Shown: positions 22,446-34,388, counted from the first letter of the stretch. The stretch is 64,000 bases of DNA from Channallabes apus (GCA_030522415.1 CM060107.1:21860071-21924070), one strand, 5' to 3'. The notes: a model not told the origin generated them from the sequence alone. Program-made: numbers and translations.

Positions 22446-23947
22446 ATATAAATACACATTTGGAATCTGCATCTACATTTTCTGTTACAAGTATAGAATT
22501 AGGTTCAGCTGAAACTCATGATCAATGGTGTTAGGGTACTTATGTAGTGATAATTAGTTTCAGCCAAATCATTAAAACTAACAATGGACTATGGCACTCT
22601 CTTGAGAGGGGATATGAAGGTGTTATTCATTTATTTATTCTCTACAAGGGTGCGAACTACAGTACAGACCAAACTATAACTCTCTCTTACTACTATAAAA
22701 ATCCTAAATATAAACAAACAAAATACAGCTTTTTTTCCTCAGAGGTAAACGGAAAAGTGAAGTTGTTCAGCTGTTTACTGTCACTGCAGCTTCTTCAAAG
22801 TCTTCCCACTCCGTGACCGCTGAAATCCGACATGACACCACGTTAGGCTACGTCTTGACTCATTTGTATACCGACGGTGATTGGATGTTTCCCGAGGGCT
22901 CAGGGGAGTGTGTGTGTCTGTGTGTGTGTGTGTCTGTGTGTGTGTGTGTGTGTATGTGTGTCTATGTGTGCGCGCGCGTACTTCTTCTACCGTTCTAAAA
23001 ACTCTAAATATAAACAAACAAAATACAGCTTTTTTTTCAGAGGTAAACGGAAAAGTGAAGATGTTCAGTGTCACTATGCTGGAGTTACCGAAATCTTTGC
23101 TTTAGTTCTCATTGAGTTGCCACACATCATTTCCACATTTCACTCGCTTTTATTCCTCTTATGTGAGCATAAACAGTGAAACATTCCACAGGTTTATAAT
23201 ACACCGCGGCCAAGTGAACCACGTTCCCGTCGAACGAAACGAGGCATAATCGTGGTGTTTGCTTCGGTTATGACACACCATAGTTTATTATCTGCTGTGG
23301 TAGATCTGATTATTTATTCAAACACAATAATAAAGCTTTATATCCTCAGAAGGGCTCATTACATTGTTTTAGCGATAGTTTCACGGAAGCGAGTTCAGAA
23401 CTAATCTAACCAAAAAAAAAAAAACATCCGAAGTTTCAGAAGCTTCAAATAAAATGAACGAACTAATGGATTTTCTCAAAACGATATAAAATTAAGTACA
23501 GCTTTCCTTTTTGTTATAATATGAAGCCCCTAAATGGACAAAGGAGGAGAAAAAACGGCAGAAAAAACTAATGCTTTGGGTTATAATGCAAAATATGACT
23601 TGTTTTTTTTCTTCTGCCATTTTTTCTCTTCCGTTGTCCCCTTAAAGATTCTGTAGTAGGTTTTCTCAGTTGAATATGAAAAAAAATACCGCTGATTATC
23701 CACGTGGGAATGAATGGTGCATTGTCCAAGTGCAAGTTTATCTTGGAGCTAAACTATTTGCTTTGAGTGAAGGCGCCATCTAGCGATCATTGTGTGTCAG
23801 CAACAGCTTCCCATTCAAAACAATAGGCGGTCAAGCGACCGCTGAACCGCGTTATAAGTAGGTGACACTGGCGCGGCGCTTCTAGTGTTAAATAGGAGCT
23901 ACCTGACACAGAGAAGTAGATCAAAAGCACCTCAAAAGCTAGACATC

Positions 23948-24970
23948 ATGCCAAGATCCAAAGAAATTCAGGAACAAATGAGAACAAAAGTAATTGAGAT
24001 CTATCAGTCTGGTAAAGGTTATAAAGCCATTTCTAAAGCTTTGGGACTCCAGTGAACCACAGTGAGAGCCATTATCCACAAATGCCAAAAACATGGAACA
24101 GTGGTGAACCTTCCCAGGAGTGGCCGGCCGACCAAAATTACCCCAAGAGCGCAGAGACAACTCATCCGAGAGGCCACAAAAGACCCCAGGACAACATCTA
24201 AAGAACTGCAGGCCTCACTTGCCTCAATTAAGGTCAGTGTTCACGACTCCACCATAAGAAAGAGACTGGGCAAAAACGGCCTGCATGGCAGACTTCCAAG
24301 GCGCAAACCACTTTTAAGCAAAAAGAACATTAAGGCTCGTCTCAATTTTGCTCAAAAACATCTCAATGATTGCCAAGACTTTTGGGAAAATACCTTGTGG
24401 ACCGACGAGACAAAAGTTTAACTTTTTGGAAGGTGCGTGTCCCGTTACATCTGGCGTAAAAGTAACACAGCATTTCAGAAAAAGAACATCATACCAACAG
24501 TAAAATATGATGCTGGTGGTGTGATGGTCTGGGGTTGTTTTGCTGCTTCAGGACCTGGAAGGTTTGCTGTGATAGATGGAACCATGAATTCTACTGTCTA
24601 CCAAAAAATCCTGAAGGAGAATGTCCGGCCATCTGTTCGTCAACTCAAGCTGAAGCGATCTTGGGTGCTGCAGCAGGACAATGACCCAAAACACACCAGC
24701 AAATCCACCTCTGAATGGCTGAAGAAAAACAAAATGTAGACTTTGGAGTGGCCTATTCAAAGTCCTGACCTGAATCCTATTGAGATGTTGTGGCATGACC
24801 TTAAAAAGGCGGTTCATGCTAGAAAACCCTCAAATAAAGCTGAATTACAACAATTCTGCAAAGATGAGTGGGCCAAAATTCCTCCAGAGCGCTGTAAAAG
24901 ACTCGTTGCAAGTTATCGCAAACGCTTGATTGCAGTTATTGCTGCTAAGGGTGGCCCAACCAGTTATTAG
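23948..24970 (+). pseudogene. Tc1-like transposase with three in-frame stops
   Basis: Exactly 341 codons in one frame from ATG 23948 to the stop at 24970, the full length expected for Tc1 transposases. It is interrupted by TGA at 24053, TAA at 24419 and TAG at 24737. The N-terminal paired-like helix-turn-helix is visible (GKGYKAISKALGL). The DDE triad is present as LWTDETKV, LQQDNDPKHTS and DLNPIEML. No frameshift is seen, so decay is by point mutation only. The protein would bind the inverted repeats and cut and paste the element at TA. Confidence 0.9.
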
Positions 24971-25268
24971 GTTCAGGGGGCAATTACTTTTTCACACAGG
25001 GCCATGTAGGTTTGGATTTTTTTTCTCCCTAAATAATAAAACCCCTCATTTAAAAACTGCATTTTGTGTTTACTTGTGTTATCTTTGACTAATAGTTAAA
25101 TGTGTTTGATGATCAGAAACATTTTGTGTGACAAACATGCAAAAGAATAAGAAATCAGGAGGGGGGCAAATAGTTTTTCACACCACTGTATTTCATCAAT
25201 AGGAACGAAATCATTGTGATTAGAGAGTCTAACTACATTGTTTATGCATGCTGATCGTACAAGATGTA

Positions 25269-26620
25269 CAGTCTTATGCAAAAGTTTACAGTAGGCACCC
25301 CTTGATAAATAACATATTTTGGTGATTTTTTAAATTGAAAAGAGATTACATTAACACAATTCTAAGTTAACACAGTCTCGCTTGGAAATGGAAAAAAACG
25401 TACAATATTTTCAACAAACATTGATGCATAGTTACTTCTTATGTACAAAATTGAACAAAAATAAAAAATAAAAACATTATTATGGCACAGTACAAAAGTT
25501 TTCGTTCAACAATTCCAGAATCTAAGATTCTTTTTACAAGGTTTCAGACCTTAATCACCTCAACAACTGTCATTTGTAAATGCCACTTTCAAAGCTTTAC
25601 AAATACTTTGACTCTTCAAACCTTGTGCACACACTTGAGGACATTCAACAACCATGGGTTCCTCTAAGCAGCTGTGTAAGACTCTGAAAATGAAAGTTAT
25701 TGATGCCCACAATGCAGGAGAAGGCTACAAGAAGATAGCAAAGCGTTGTCAGCTTGCAGTTTCCACAGTGTGAAATGTAATTAAGAGATGGCAGTTCAGG
25801 GGAACTGTGGAGATCAAGATAAGATTTGGAAGACCAAGAAAATTCTTGGAGAAACCTGCTCATATGCTGGTCAGAAAGACAAATCAAAAATAATTTGACT
25901 GCAAAAAACCTACAGGAAGATTTAGCAGATTCAGGAGTGGTGCTGCACCATTCCACAAGCATGGGTATGGATCTATCATGCTTTGGGGTTGTGTTGCAGC
26001 CAGTGGCACAGGAAACATTGCACAGGTGGAGGGGAGAATGGATTACACTAAATACCAGCAAAGTCTGGAAGCAAACATCACACCATCTGTAAAAAAGCTG
26101 AAGCTGAAAAGAGCATGGCTTCTACAACAGGACAATGATCCTAAACGTACCTCAAAATCCACAATGGAATACCTATGGAGACGCAAGCTAAAGGTTTTGG
26201 AATGGCCATCACAGTCCCCTGATTTAAACATCACTGGAAATTTGTGGGTAGATCTTAAACACGACCAAAGAATATTACAGAATTAGAACCTTTTTGCAAG
26301 GAAGAACGGGAGAAAATCAAAGTACAAGAATTGAAAGACTTTTATCTGGCTATAAAAAGCGTTTGCAAGCTGTGATATCTGCCAGAGGAGGTGTTACTAA
26401 GTATTGATTATGTAGGGTGCCTAAACTTTTGCACAGTGCCACAACAATGTTTTTGTTCTTTATCTTTATTCAATTTATGACATAAAAAGAAACTATGCAT
26501 CAATGTTTGCTGAACATATTGTGCATTCTTTTCCATTTCCAAGAGAAACTGTGTTAACATCTTTTCAATAAAAAAATCACCAAAATCTGTTATTTATTAA
26601 TGGGTGACTAAACTTTTGCA
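25269..26620 (+). mobile_element. Decayed Tc1-like element, second family
   Basis: The left end CAGTCTTATGCAAAAGTTT, preceded by TA, mirrors the right end ACTAAACTTTTGCATA near 26620, although the last bases of the right end are changed or lost. The internal transposase is broken. Confidence 0.7.
25654..26407 (+). pseudogene. Tc1-like transposase remnant
   Basis: Begins MGSSKQLCKTLKMKVIDAHN, keeps the helix-turn-helix (AGEGYKKIAKR), and has a stop soon after. It lacks much of the middle and resumes at MLWGCVAASGTG and LLQQDNDPKRTS. The last catalytic region reads DLNITGNLW where the family has DLNPIENLW, so the catalytic Glu is replaced by Gly. It is inactive. Confidence 0.8.
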
Positions 26621-26811
26621 TATTTTATATTTAGAATATAACGGTTTTGACATGCGCAAAGTGGTTCTGTATGCGGTGACTATTCTCCTTTGAATTTTCT
26701 CCAAATTTTAGGCTAGGTTTTCTGATAAATCTGCCTTTTGCTGATTGGTTATAAGAATTCAGTCTTTGATCGGTTGGATGCCTTACTACATTATGTGTAA
26801 AATGGGGAGCC

Positions 26812-27350
26812 AATCAATTCAATTCAATTTTATTTGTATAGCACTTTTAACAATTGACATTGTCTCAAAACAGCTTTACACAATCAAGAGAATTATTTAA
26901 GTTTGTATGGAATGTGAATGTGTATGAATCAAATGTTCAGATAGTCCCTGGTGAGCAAGCCCGAGGGCGACAGTGGCAAGGAAAAACTCCCTGAGATGGT
27001 AATAGGAAGAAACCTTGAGAGGAACCAGACTCAACAGGGAGCCCATCCTCATCTGGTTGAAACAGATAGCAGGAAATTATATGCATTTATACAGTGTTAA
27101 GTGTTAGGTTCAGCTATACTAGTTGATGTTAATTGATGTTATAATAGTTGATGTAAAATGGAGTCCAGTAGTTATTGGAGACTCAGATAGACTTGTAGAA
27201 AGTCCTGAACTATCGAATTGTCAAGTCCTCAGAGAAACAGCTGACAACACCAGTCGAGGCCAGAACCATCTTCTAAGTAGATAGAATCATCCCCAGACAC
27301 CAGACGCATCCCAAAGAGACACACGGGGCATCAGCACCCCTTCCTCAGCC
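26812..27350 (-). mobile_element. L2-type LINE 3' tail fragment
   Basis: The CAATT repeat tail followed by the reverse complement of the L2 3' UTR (compare 42600-43115): the blocks at about 26860 and 26950-27060 match closely. There is no ORF; it is severely 5'-truncated. Confidence 0.8.
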
Positions 27351-28090
27351 AGAGACCCATTGGATGAAAGTAAACACAAGAAAGGGAGAGTTGCTCTTAA
27401 TTTACTGATCAGGAATGGAAACAAAACATATCAGGTCACCTAATGTTAACCCCCTATGGGGCAAACATGCACAAAATGAATATATTTAATCTTACAAGAA
27501 ATAAACATTCAGCTCAAGCTTTTTAATGCCTAATATTTTTCTATTGAACAGATTATTAAAGGCTTCCAGCATCCCTGTCATTCCGATCAGGCCAAATGAG
27601 GTCACACTGTTCAGACTGAGGTGTTTACATGAGGCATTTTTCTTGCGATTGGGCTTTTATTCCAGGCGTATATTATATTGTTGGGGTCCCAGAGATCAAG
27701 CACAGTGAAGGAATTTTCATTTACTACTTGCAACGCAATTTTTAAATGTTAAGAACAATATCCATATAGGTAAGCATCACCGAGTGAGACACGGTATGAT
27801 ACCCAGAGGAAAATGCTATGTGCTACAGTATATTTGGCTTCCTAGACTCTCTATGCTTCCGGCATTGCTACCGTTTGGACGTTATACTGTATCTGTACTT
27901 TTTTTCTGATCTAAGATTTTTACTTCAGCAGATCAGCACAGTGCTCAAACAAAACATTTTTGGCACAAACATGAAAGGAAAAACTTTTTAGGATTGGACG
28001 AAAAGGGCACTTTTTCCTCCCGCTGCCAGCTGCTTACATTCCAGAGACGGGAAAACACAGCTGCCTACTTTCAAACAGACGAGAGAGAAA
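27351..28090. other. Unassigned sequence, probably including the 5' region of the outer L2
   Basis: I recognise no gene. The last part may be the 5' UTR of the old L2, because an ATG at 28091 (MPFVEST) joins in frame to the ORF1-like sequence after the Rex1-type insertion. Confidence 0.4.
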
Positions 28091-28110
28091 ATGCCTTTTG
28101 TGGAATCTAC

Positions 28111-31100
28111 TTCAAATTCAAATTCAAATTTTATTAGTCACATACACAATCATACACAGTATAATATGCAGTGAAATGCTTTTATACGACCGCCAGTGAC
28201 CTTAAAAAAAAAAAAAAGAAAAGAAAATAAGAAAATAAAATCTTGTACGTAAAATAAATAATCAATAAAAAGGAAATACTAAAGAAATAATTTTGACTAG
28301 TAAAATTAGTAAAATTAACTGTGCATAAGGGCATAATAAAATATTGCAAAAATATAGAAATATGGTATTAAAGTGTCAGTGGTTGTGCAAATATGCATGA
28401 AAGGTGACATGTGCAATTGTCCAGATGTATGAGTATTTAGTGCAAGTGTGTATGAATGTGTCCATGATTGTCCAGTCAGTGTTGTGAGCTTAAAAGATGT
28501 TATTAGTCCTGTGTGGAGGTGTGATTGAGAGACCTTATCGCCTGCGGGAAGAAGCTCCTCCTCAGTCTCTCTGTGTTGGCCTTTAGGGAGCGGAATCTCT
28601 TCCCAGACCGCAACAAAGAGAACAGTCCATTACTGGGGTGACTGAGGTCCTTCATGATCTTCCTGGCCTTAGTCCAGCACCGCTTGTTGTAGATGGAGTG
28701 CAGGTCAGGGAGCTCAGTGCGGATGATGCGCTCGGCTGATCGCACCACCCTCTGTAGAGCTCGTCTGTCCTGCATGGTGCTGTTCCCGAACCAGGTCGTG
28801 ATGTTTCCCGTCAGGATGCTCTCTATGGTGCAGGAGTAGAAGTTCCTGAGCACCTTGGAGGGCAGTCTAAAGTCTCTCAAGCGTCTGAGGTGGTAGAGAC
28901 GCTGCCGGGCTTTTTTCACCACGGTGTTGATGTGACAGGACAATGATAGGTCCTGCGTGATGTGAACACCGAGGTATCTGAAGCTGTCCACTCTCTCCAC
29001 TGGGCTCCTGTTGATGATGGGGGTCTGGTAGTTCCTCTCCTGCTTTGTACTAAAGTCCACTATCAGCTCCTTTGTCTTACTGATGTTCAGGAGGAGATTG
29101 TTCCTCTGGCACCAGTTCTCCAGATTTCCAATCTCCTCTAGGTAGTCCGACTCATCATTGTTGGTGATCAGTCCGACCACGACGGTGTCGTCAGCAAACT
29201 TGATGATGGAGGTGGAGTTGGTAGTGGCCACGCAGTCGTGGGTGTACAAAGAGTACAGCAGGGGGCTCAGAACACAACCCTGGGGGGCTCCAGTGCTGAG
29301 AGTGAGTGTAGCTGAGACATGTCCGCCCATCCTTACTGCCTGTGGTCTGCCAGTCAGAAAATTGGAGATCCACTGACATATAGATGAGCTCAGTCCCAGG
29401 TGCTCCAGCTTGGTGGTGAGTGTGGAAGGAATTATTGTGTTAAAAGCAGAGCTGTAGTCGATGAAGAGCATTTTAACATAATTCCCTTTCCTAGTGTCCA
29501 GGTGAGTGAGTGATGTGTGGAGGAGATGAGAGATTGCATCGTCTGTGGAGCGGTTCTGACGGTATGCAAACTGTAGTGGGTCCAGTGTGTCGGGTAGTGA
29601 AGAAATGATGAAGTCTCTGATAAGGCGTTCAAAGCACTTCATCACTACTGAGGTGAGGGCCACAGGGCGATAGTCATTGAGAGAAGCAGGATGTGGTTTC
29701 TTTGGAACAGGAACAATAATGGACTCTTTGAAGCATGTGGGGATCACCGACTGAGATAAAGAGATGTTGAATATCTCAGTGAACACAGGTGCTAGCTGGT
29801 CTGCGCAGGCTCTAAGAATACGACCTGAGATGCCGTCTGGTCCTGCTGCTTTCCTGGTGTTCACTCTCTTGAAGGCTCTCCTCACGTCGTGCTCGGAGAT
29901 GATGAGCGCGTTCCCGGTGCTGACTGTGTCTTCCTGTCTGCAGCCGTTAGCGCCGCTAGCATTAGCGCCGTTAGCATTAGCGCCGTTAGCATTAGCATTG
30001 CTAGCGTCTTTAGCTGCAGCCTCGAAGCGAGCGTAAAATGTGTTCAGCTCGTCTGCCAGAGTCGCGTCCGCGTTCGTCATACCGGATGTTGGTGCTTTGT
30101 AGTCCGTTATTGTTCTCAGTCCCTGCCACAGGCTCCTAGAGTCACTCTGTTGAAGCTGTGACTCTAGTTTTCTCCCGTAGCGCTGCTTCGCCTCTTTCAC
30201 CGCCTTCCGGACGTTATATGACGCAGCCTTGTACGGTTCCATGTCCCCCGACGCAAGTCCCGTGTTGTAGGCAGCGGTGCGAGATCTCAGAGCGTCGCGG
30301 ATGGTTTTATCCACCCACGGCTTCTGGTTGGGAAACGTTCTGATAGTCTTTTTCTCCACCGTATCGTCCACTAGCTTCCCAATAAATCCCACAACCGCTT
30401 CGGTAAACACGCTGACGTCATCATCTGAGCTGTTTCTGAACATGTCCCAGTCTGCGTCATCGAGTGCGTCCTGTAACGCGGCCACCGATTGGTCCGTCCA
30501 GCGCGCGACCTCCCTCTGAGCCGGCACTTCCTGTTTCAGCCTTTGTTTATATTTTGGCATGAGAAAAATGGCGGCGTGGTCGGATTTACCAAACGCTGGA
30601 CGAGATTGTGCCTTGTAACCGTCTTTGACCGTGGTATAACAGTGGTCCAGTGTCCTTTCGCCCCTGGTGGGGCAGGTGATGTGCTGATAAAAGTTTGGCG
30701 CTGCGCGTTTGAGGTTGGCACTATTAAAATCCCCCGCCACAATGAGCGCAGCGTCCCGGTGTTGTGTCTGGTGCTGTGTGAGCGCCTCATGCAGCTCGCA
30801 TAAGGCAGTTTCAGTGTCCGCTTGTGGAGGTATGTAAACGGCGCTGATTATGACCGATGTGAACTCCCGTGGAAGATAAAATGGACGACACATGATGGAC
30901 AGTAGTTCCAGGTTTGGTGTGCAGGAGCGTGTAAGAGGAACAACGCTCACGCTGTTGCACCAGCTGTTGTTTACCATTAAGCACACGCCGCCTCCCCTTG
31001 ACTTCCCCGAGTCCCGCGTCCTGTCCATGCGGTGAACCGAGAAGAACTCGGCCGGCTGTATGGCGTGGTCTGGCACCGCTGGGTTCAGCCATGTCTCGGT

Positions 31101-31527
31101 GAAGCAGAGAAGGTTGCAGTCCCGAATGTCTCTCTGGAACTTTATCCTGGCCCTGAGGTCATCCAGTTTGTTCTCCAGTGACTGGACGTTGGCGAGCAGG
31201 ATGCTAGGCAGAGGTGTGCGGTGTGCACGGGCTCGGAGCCGGTTCCTCACGCCAGCTCGTTTCCCTCGGGTCCGTCGCTTCGCGTCGCGTCCATTGTTCT
31301 CCCTCAGGATCTCACTCGGCCAGCTCGGATCCGGAGTTAAAACCGTCAAATTGTGAGTACATTGTATACCAATAGAAACAAGAGTGTCTCTATCATACCT
31401 AATGTACTCAATGGTGGTGATTTTGCCGATTTTAAAACACTGAAAACTAACTTAAAAAACAAAAACAAAGAAAAGGTGGTCGGAGCAGTCGTGACGGCAG
31501 CCGACCTCACCGGCGCCATCTTTTATT
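28111..31527 (-). mobile_element. Rex1/Babar-type LINE, apparently full length
   Basis: The 3' end is on the left with a GAATTT-type repeat tail (28111-28130). The 5' end is on the right, beginning AAGATGGCGCC in element sense (31522-31512). One long ORF fills most of it. It interrupts ORF1 of the outer L2. Assignment to the Rex1/Babar group within the CR1/L2 superfamily is from protein style, not a search. Confidence 0.75.
28503..31349 (-). CDS. Rex1-type LINE ORF2 (endonuclease and reverse transcriptase)
   Basis: 948 residues with no interruption. The N-terminal half is an apurinic-type endonuclease (LLANVQSLENKLDDL, LLCFTETWLNP, VAGDFNSANLK, TLDHCYTTV, GKSDHAAIF). The C-terminal half is reverse transcriptase: YRPVALTSVVMKCFERL, LFIDYSSAFNTI, GAPQGCVLSPLLYSLYT and the catalytic FADDTVVVGLI (FADD rather than YADD). 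Between them lies an Asn/Ala/Gly repeat. The enzyme nicks target DNA and reverse transcribes its own RNA there. The intact frame suggests a young copy. Confidence 0.9.
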   Translation of the reverse strand: MTVLTPDPSWPSEILRENNGRDAKRRTRGKRAGVRNRLRARAHRTPLPSILLANVQSLENKLDDLRARIKFQRDIRDCNLLCFTETWLNPAVPDHAIQPAEFFSVHRMDRTRDSGKSRGGGVCLMVNNSWCNSVSVVPLTRSCTPNLELLSIMCRPFYLPREFTSVIISAVYIPPQADTETALCELHEALTQHQTQHRDAALIVAGDFNSANLKRAAPNFYQHITCPTRGERTLDHCYTTVKDGYKAQSRPAFGKSDHAAIFLMPKYKQRLKQEVPAQREVARWTDQSVAALQDALDDADWDMFRNSSDDDVSVFTEAVVGFIGKLVDDTVEKKTIRTFPNQKPWVDKTIRDALRSRTAAYNTGLASGDMEPYKAASYNVRKAVKEAKQRYGRKLESQLQQSDSRSLWQGLRTITDYKAPTSGMTNADATLADELNTFYARFEAAAKDASNANANGANANGANASGANGCRQEDTVSTGNALIISEHDVRRAFKRVNTRKAAGPDGISGRILRACADQLAPVFTEIFNISLSQSVIPTCFKESIIVPVPKKPHPASLNDYRPVALTSVVMKCFERLIRDFIISSLPDTLDPLQFAYRQNRSTDDAISHLLHTSLTHLDTRKGNYVKMLFIDYSSAFNTIIPSTLTTKLEHLGLSSSICQWISNFLTGRPQAVRMGGHVSATLTLSTGAPQGCVLSPLLYSLYTHDCVATTNSTSIIKFADDTVVVGLITNNDESDYLEEIGNLENWCQRNNLLLNISKTKELIVDFSTKQERNYQTPIINRSPVERVDSFRYLGVHITQDLSLSCHINTVVKKARQRLYHLRRLRDFRLPSKVLRNFYSCTIESILTGNITTWFGNSTMQDRRALQRVVRSAERIIRTELPDLHSIYNKRCWTKARKIMKDLSHPSNGLFSLLRSGKRFRSLKANTERLRRSFFPQAIRSLNHTSTQD

Positions 31528-32093
31528 ACTTGCCACACACTTCTACAAAGGATTGCGATTCTTGAAACAGAGTTACTTGATGGACTTCTAAAACAGGCAG
31601 AACACTCAGCAGATCGTCACCATGGACCCCCTCAGCATACAGCCGGTGAGTCTCGCAAATTTAGCAAATCTCAAATGTTTATACCAAGTGTAGAGGAACA
31701 TGCCAAAACTGACCGTCATATTAATCGATGGTACAAACAGGGAGCAAGACCCAAAGGCACTCAAGACATCAGATTGTCACGAGAATCTCATATTGCTGCA
31801 ATAGCATCCTCTTCCCCAGATATGGCTATGACAAGACTTGCAAACACTGGTACTGTATTTTGCCACCCCCCACTCATCTTGAGAACAGATTTAAAGCACT
31901 AATGAATGTGGGTGAGGAATCCCCAAATGTGATTGAATATGGATCGGATAAGCCAGCAGCTAACACCGCTACCAACACACGCTCAAAGTCGAGCAGACAG
32001 CGGCATTCAGCTAAGAGCGAAACCGAGGTCAGGACTCCACTATCAGAAACATCAGTAGCACAACAACTTCATGCTGCTTTCCTCAAGCAACTA

Positions 32094-33126
32094 CAGTGGC
32101 TTGCAAAAGTATTCGGCCCCTTGAACTTTTCCACATTTTGTCACATTACAGCCAGAAACATTAAGCAATTTTATTGGAATTCCACATGAAAGACCAATAC
32201 AAAGTGGTGTACACGTGAGAAGTGGAACGAAAATCATACATGATTCCAAATTTTTTTACAAGTAAATAACTGAAAAGTGGGGTGTGCGTAATTATTCAGC
32301 CCCCTGAGTCAATACTTTGTAGAACCACCTTTTGCTGCAGTTACAGCTGCCAGTCTTTTAGGGTATGTCTCTACCAGCTTTGCACATCTAGAGACTGAAA
32401 TTCTTGCCCATTCTTCTTTGCAAAACAGCTCCAGCTCAGTCAGATTAGATGGACAGCGTTTGTGAACAGCAGTTTTCAGATCTTGTCACAGATTCTCGAC
32501 TGGGTTTAAACTGGATTGGATTTTGATTGGGCTGTATTTCTGATCAGCACTCTCCTTGTTCGGCCTGTGAGTTTAGGTGGACGTCCTTGTCTTGGTATGT
32601 TTACAGTTGTGCCATACTCCTTCCATTTCTGAATGATCGCTTGAACAGTGCTCCGTGAGATGTTCAAGGCTTTGGAAATCTTTTTGTAGCCTAAGCCTGC
32701 TTTAAATTTCTCAATAACTTTATCCCTGACCTGTCTGGTGTGTTTTTTGGACTTCATGGTGTTGTTGCTCCCAATATTCTCTTAGAAAATCTCTGAGGCC
32801 GTCACAGAGCAGTTGTATTTGTAGTGACATTAGATTACACACAGGTGCACTCTATTTAGTCATTAGCACTCATCAGGCAATGTCTATGGGCAACTGACTG
32901 CACTCAGACCAAAGGGGGCTGAATAATTACGCACACCCCACTTTTCAGTTATTTATTTGTAAAAAATGTTTGGAATCATGTATGATTTTCGTTCCACTTC
33001 TCATGTGTACACCACTTTGTATTGGTCTTTCACGTGGAATTCCAATGAAATTGATTCATGTCTGTGGCTGTAATGTGACAAAATGTGGAAAAGTTCAAGG
33101 GGGCCGAATACTTTTGCAAGCCACTG
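32094..33126 (-). mobile_element. Tc1-like element, internally deleted
   Basis: The inverted repeats begin CAGTGGCTTGCAAAAGTATT on both ends, with TA at 32092-32093 and 33127-33128. At 1033 bp it is shorter than a full Tc1. It sits in ORF1 of the outer L2. A third end of this family is at about 60218-60518. Confidence 0.85.
32506..32757 (-). pseudogene. Tc1-like transposase, N-terminal fragment
   Basis: 83 residues with the paired-like DNA-binding region (KSKKHTRQVRDKVIEKFKAG, ISKALNISRSTVQAII, VNIPRQGRPPKLT). The catalytic DDE part is deleted, so it could at most bind ends. Confidence 0.8.
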
Positions 33127-34388
33127 TATCTCTGATGTGAACAGGGAACTTCGGAACATTCTGACAAAGTACAAGACTGCAAATCGAATCACCATCCATG
33201 TGGGGAAGAATGACTTTCGGAAAGAGCAGTCAGAACTCCTAAAGAAGGATTTGATGCAAGGGTGCTAAAGGAAAATATTTCTCCCTCCATCATCCGTCAG
33301 CAGAATGTGCCAATGCTCTCAACCTGAATGGCACATGTACGCCTGGACAAAGTATGAGTGACCACAGACAGTTTTCAAGTCATCATGTGGTTAAAGAATT
33401 TCACAAGGACATTGATAACATCACGCAGCCAAAACAACCACTGTTCATGGACATTACAGCTCAGTCCTGCCCACAGAGCTCATCACAGACAGACTGTGAC
33501 ATACTACAAGAGCTCCAAGATAACTTTCTGGAGAACAGCCAGGGAATTCAGTATAATTTACTACAGCCACCAGAAACACCAGAGCCAGAGCCCATCTCAC
33601 CAGAAACACTATCCCTCTCTCCAGCATCTCCACTTCTAATCCTCTCACAGAAAATGGAGGATCTGGTGTATACTGGGACCAAACTCTTCCACTCTTTTGC
33701 TGCAAGCTCCCAGATGCCAACTAAAAACAGCAGGCTCCACCACAACCAAGACCTGTGTCCCCAGCTCGACCCTTGCCCTCTTGTGAGAGCTCTCCGACCT
33801 CTGCCATAGCGCCAGGGCTAAAAAGCCCCTCCCCCAACTGGTCTTGGTGAAACAAAACAAACAGATAGCAGATCTCAATGATGTGTGTCGGGTCCCCGTT
33901 ATGATAGTTGTAGTTTTCTCTATCTATGTTTTAACACGTGATAGAAAGTCTAAGGACCTTCTCATGTCGTACAGCTGACCCATCTACTCATCAGTAAGGG
34001 ACTAAATATCTCATCCATTCTCATTTAGGACGTAGCACTATCTGATTACTTCTGTATTTTCTTTGATATATTGATCTCTGTTACCACTGAATCTAGGTCT
34101 GTTTCTATCAGAAAGAGATGCATTAATGAGAATACAAGTGCACTATTTATGAAGGCTATATCTTTAACACCAAGCATTTCTGCAGACTGTTGTTGATCTT
34201 CTCCTTGATTCCTTTAACTCAAAAGTTAAGAATGTTATTGATGATATTGCTCCGGAAAAGGTCCGAAAGACGGGCAGACATAAATCACCATGGAGAAAAT
34301 CACCAGCAGTTCAGAGTATGAAAAGGCAATGCTGAAAAGCTGAGCGGATGTGGAGAAAGACGAAACTTGAAATTCACTATAGCATCTA

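Larger units (their letters stand above)
18290..23440. repeat. Giant imperfect inverted repeat
   Basis: Matching reverse-complement blocks by eye: 18290-18700 with 23030-23440; 19300-19640 with 22375-22760; 19640-20160 with 21835-22375; 20160-20285 with 21375-21480; 20371-20570 with 21030-21210. Blocks 20571-20890 and 21478-21830 also match but cross the nesting, so duplication as well as folding shaped the region. The left arm has two copies of a roughly 300-bp unit (about 18690-19300) where the right arm has one (about 22740-23040). I see no coding sequence. Confidence 0.8.
17789..23887. mobile_element. TTAA-flanked (piggyBac-like) element with a giant inverted-repeat core
   Basis: The ends are CACTAGAAGCGCCG and its inverse, flanked by TTAA on both sides (17785-17788, 23888-23891). 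The uninterrupted Tc1 copy near 63255 has a single TTAA at the same place. TTAA duplication is the mark of piggyBac-type transposition. No transposase ORF is recognisable. The core (18290-23440) consists of inverted arms with CA/TG, GATA/TATC and unique-looking blocks. A related end occurs at 46022. Confidence 0.75.
17466..25188 (+). mobile_element. Tc1-like transposon split by a 6.1-kb TTAA element
   Basis: The ends CAGTGGTGTGAAAAACTATT are inverted at both sides, with TA at 17464-17465 and 25189-25190. A second copy of the same family (61962-63575, other strand) is 1614 bp and lacks the insertion. Without the 6099-bp insertion plus one TTAA this copy would be about 1620 bp. It carries a transposase with three nonsense codons (23948-24970). 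Confidence 0.88.

Noticed and set aside
29158..31356. Plus-strand frames of 60-104 residues
   Set aside because: Antisense shadows of the Rex1-type LINE ORF.
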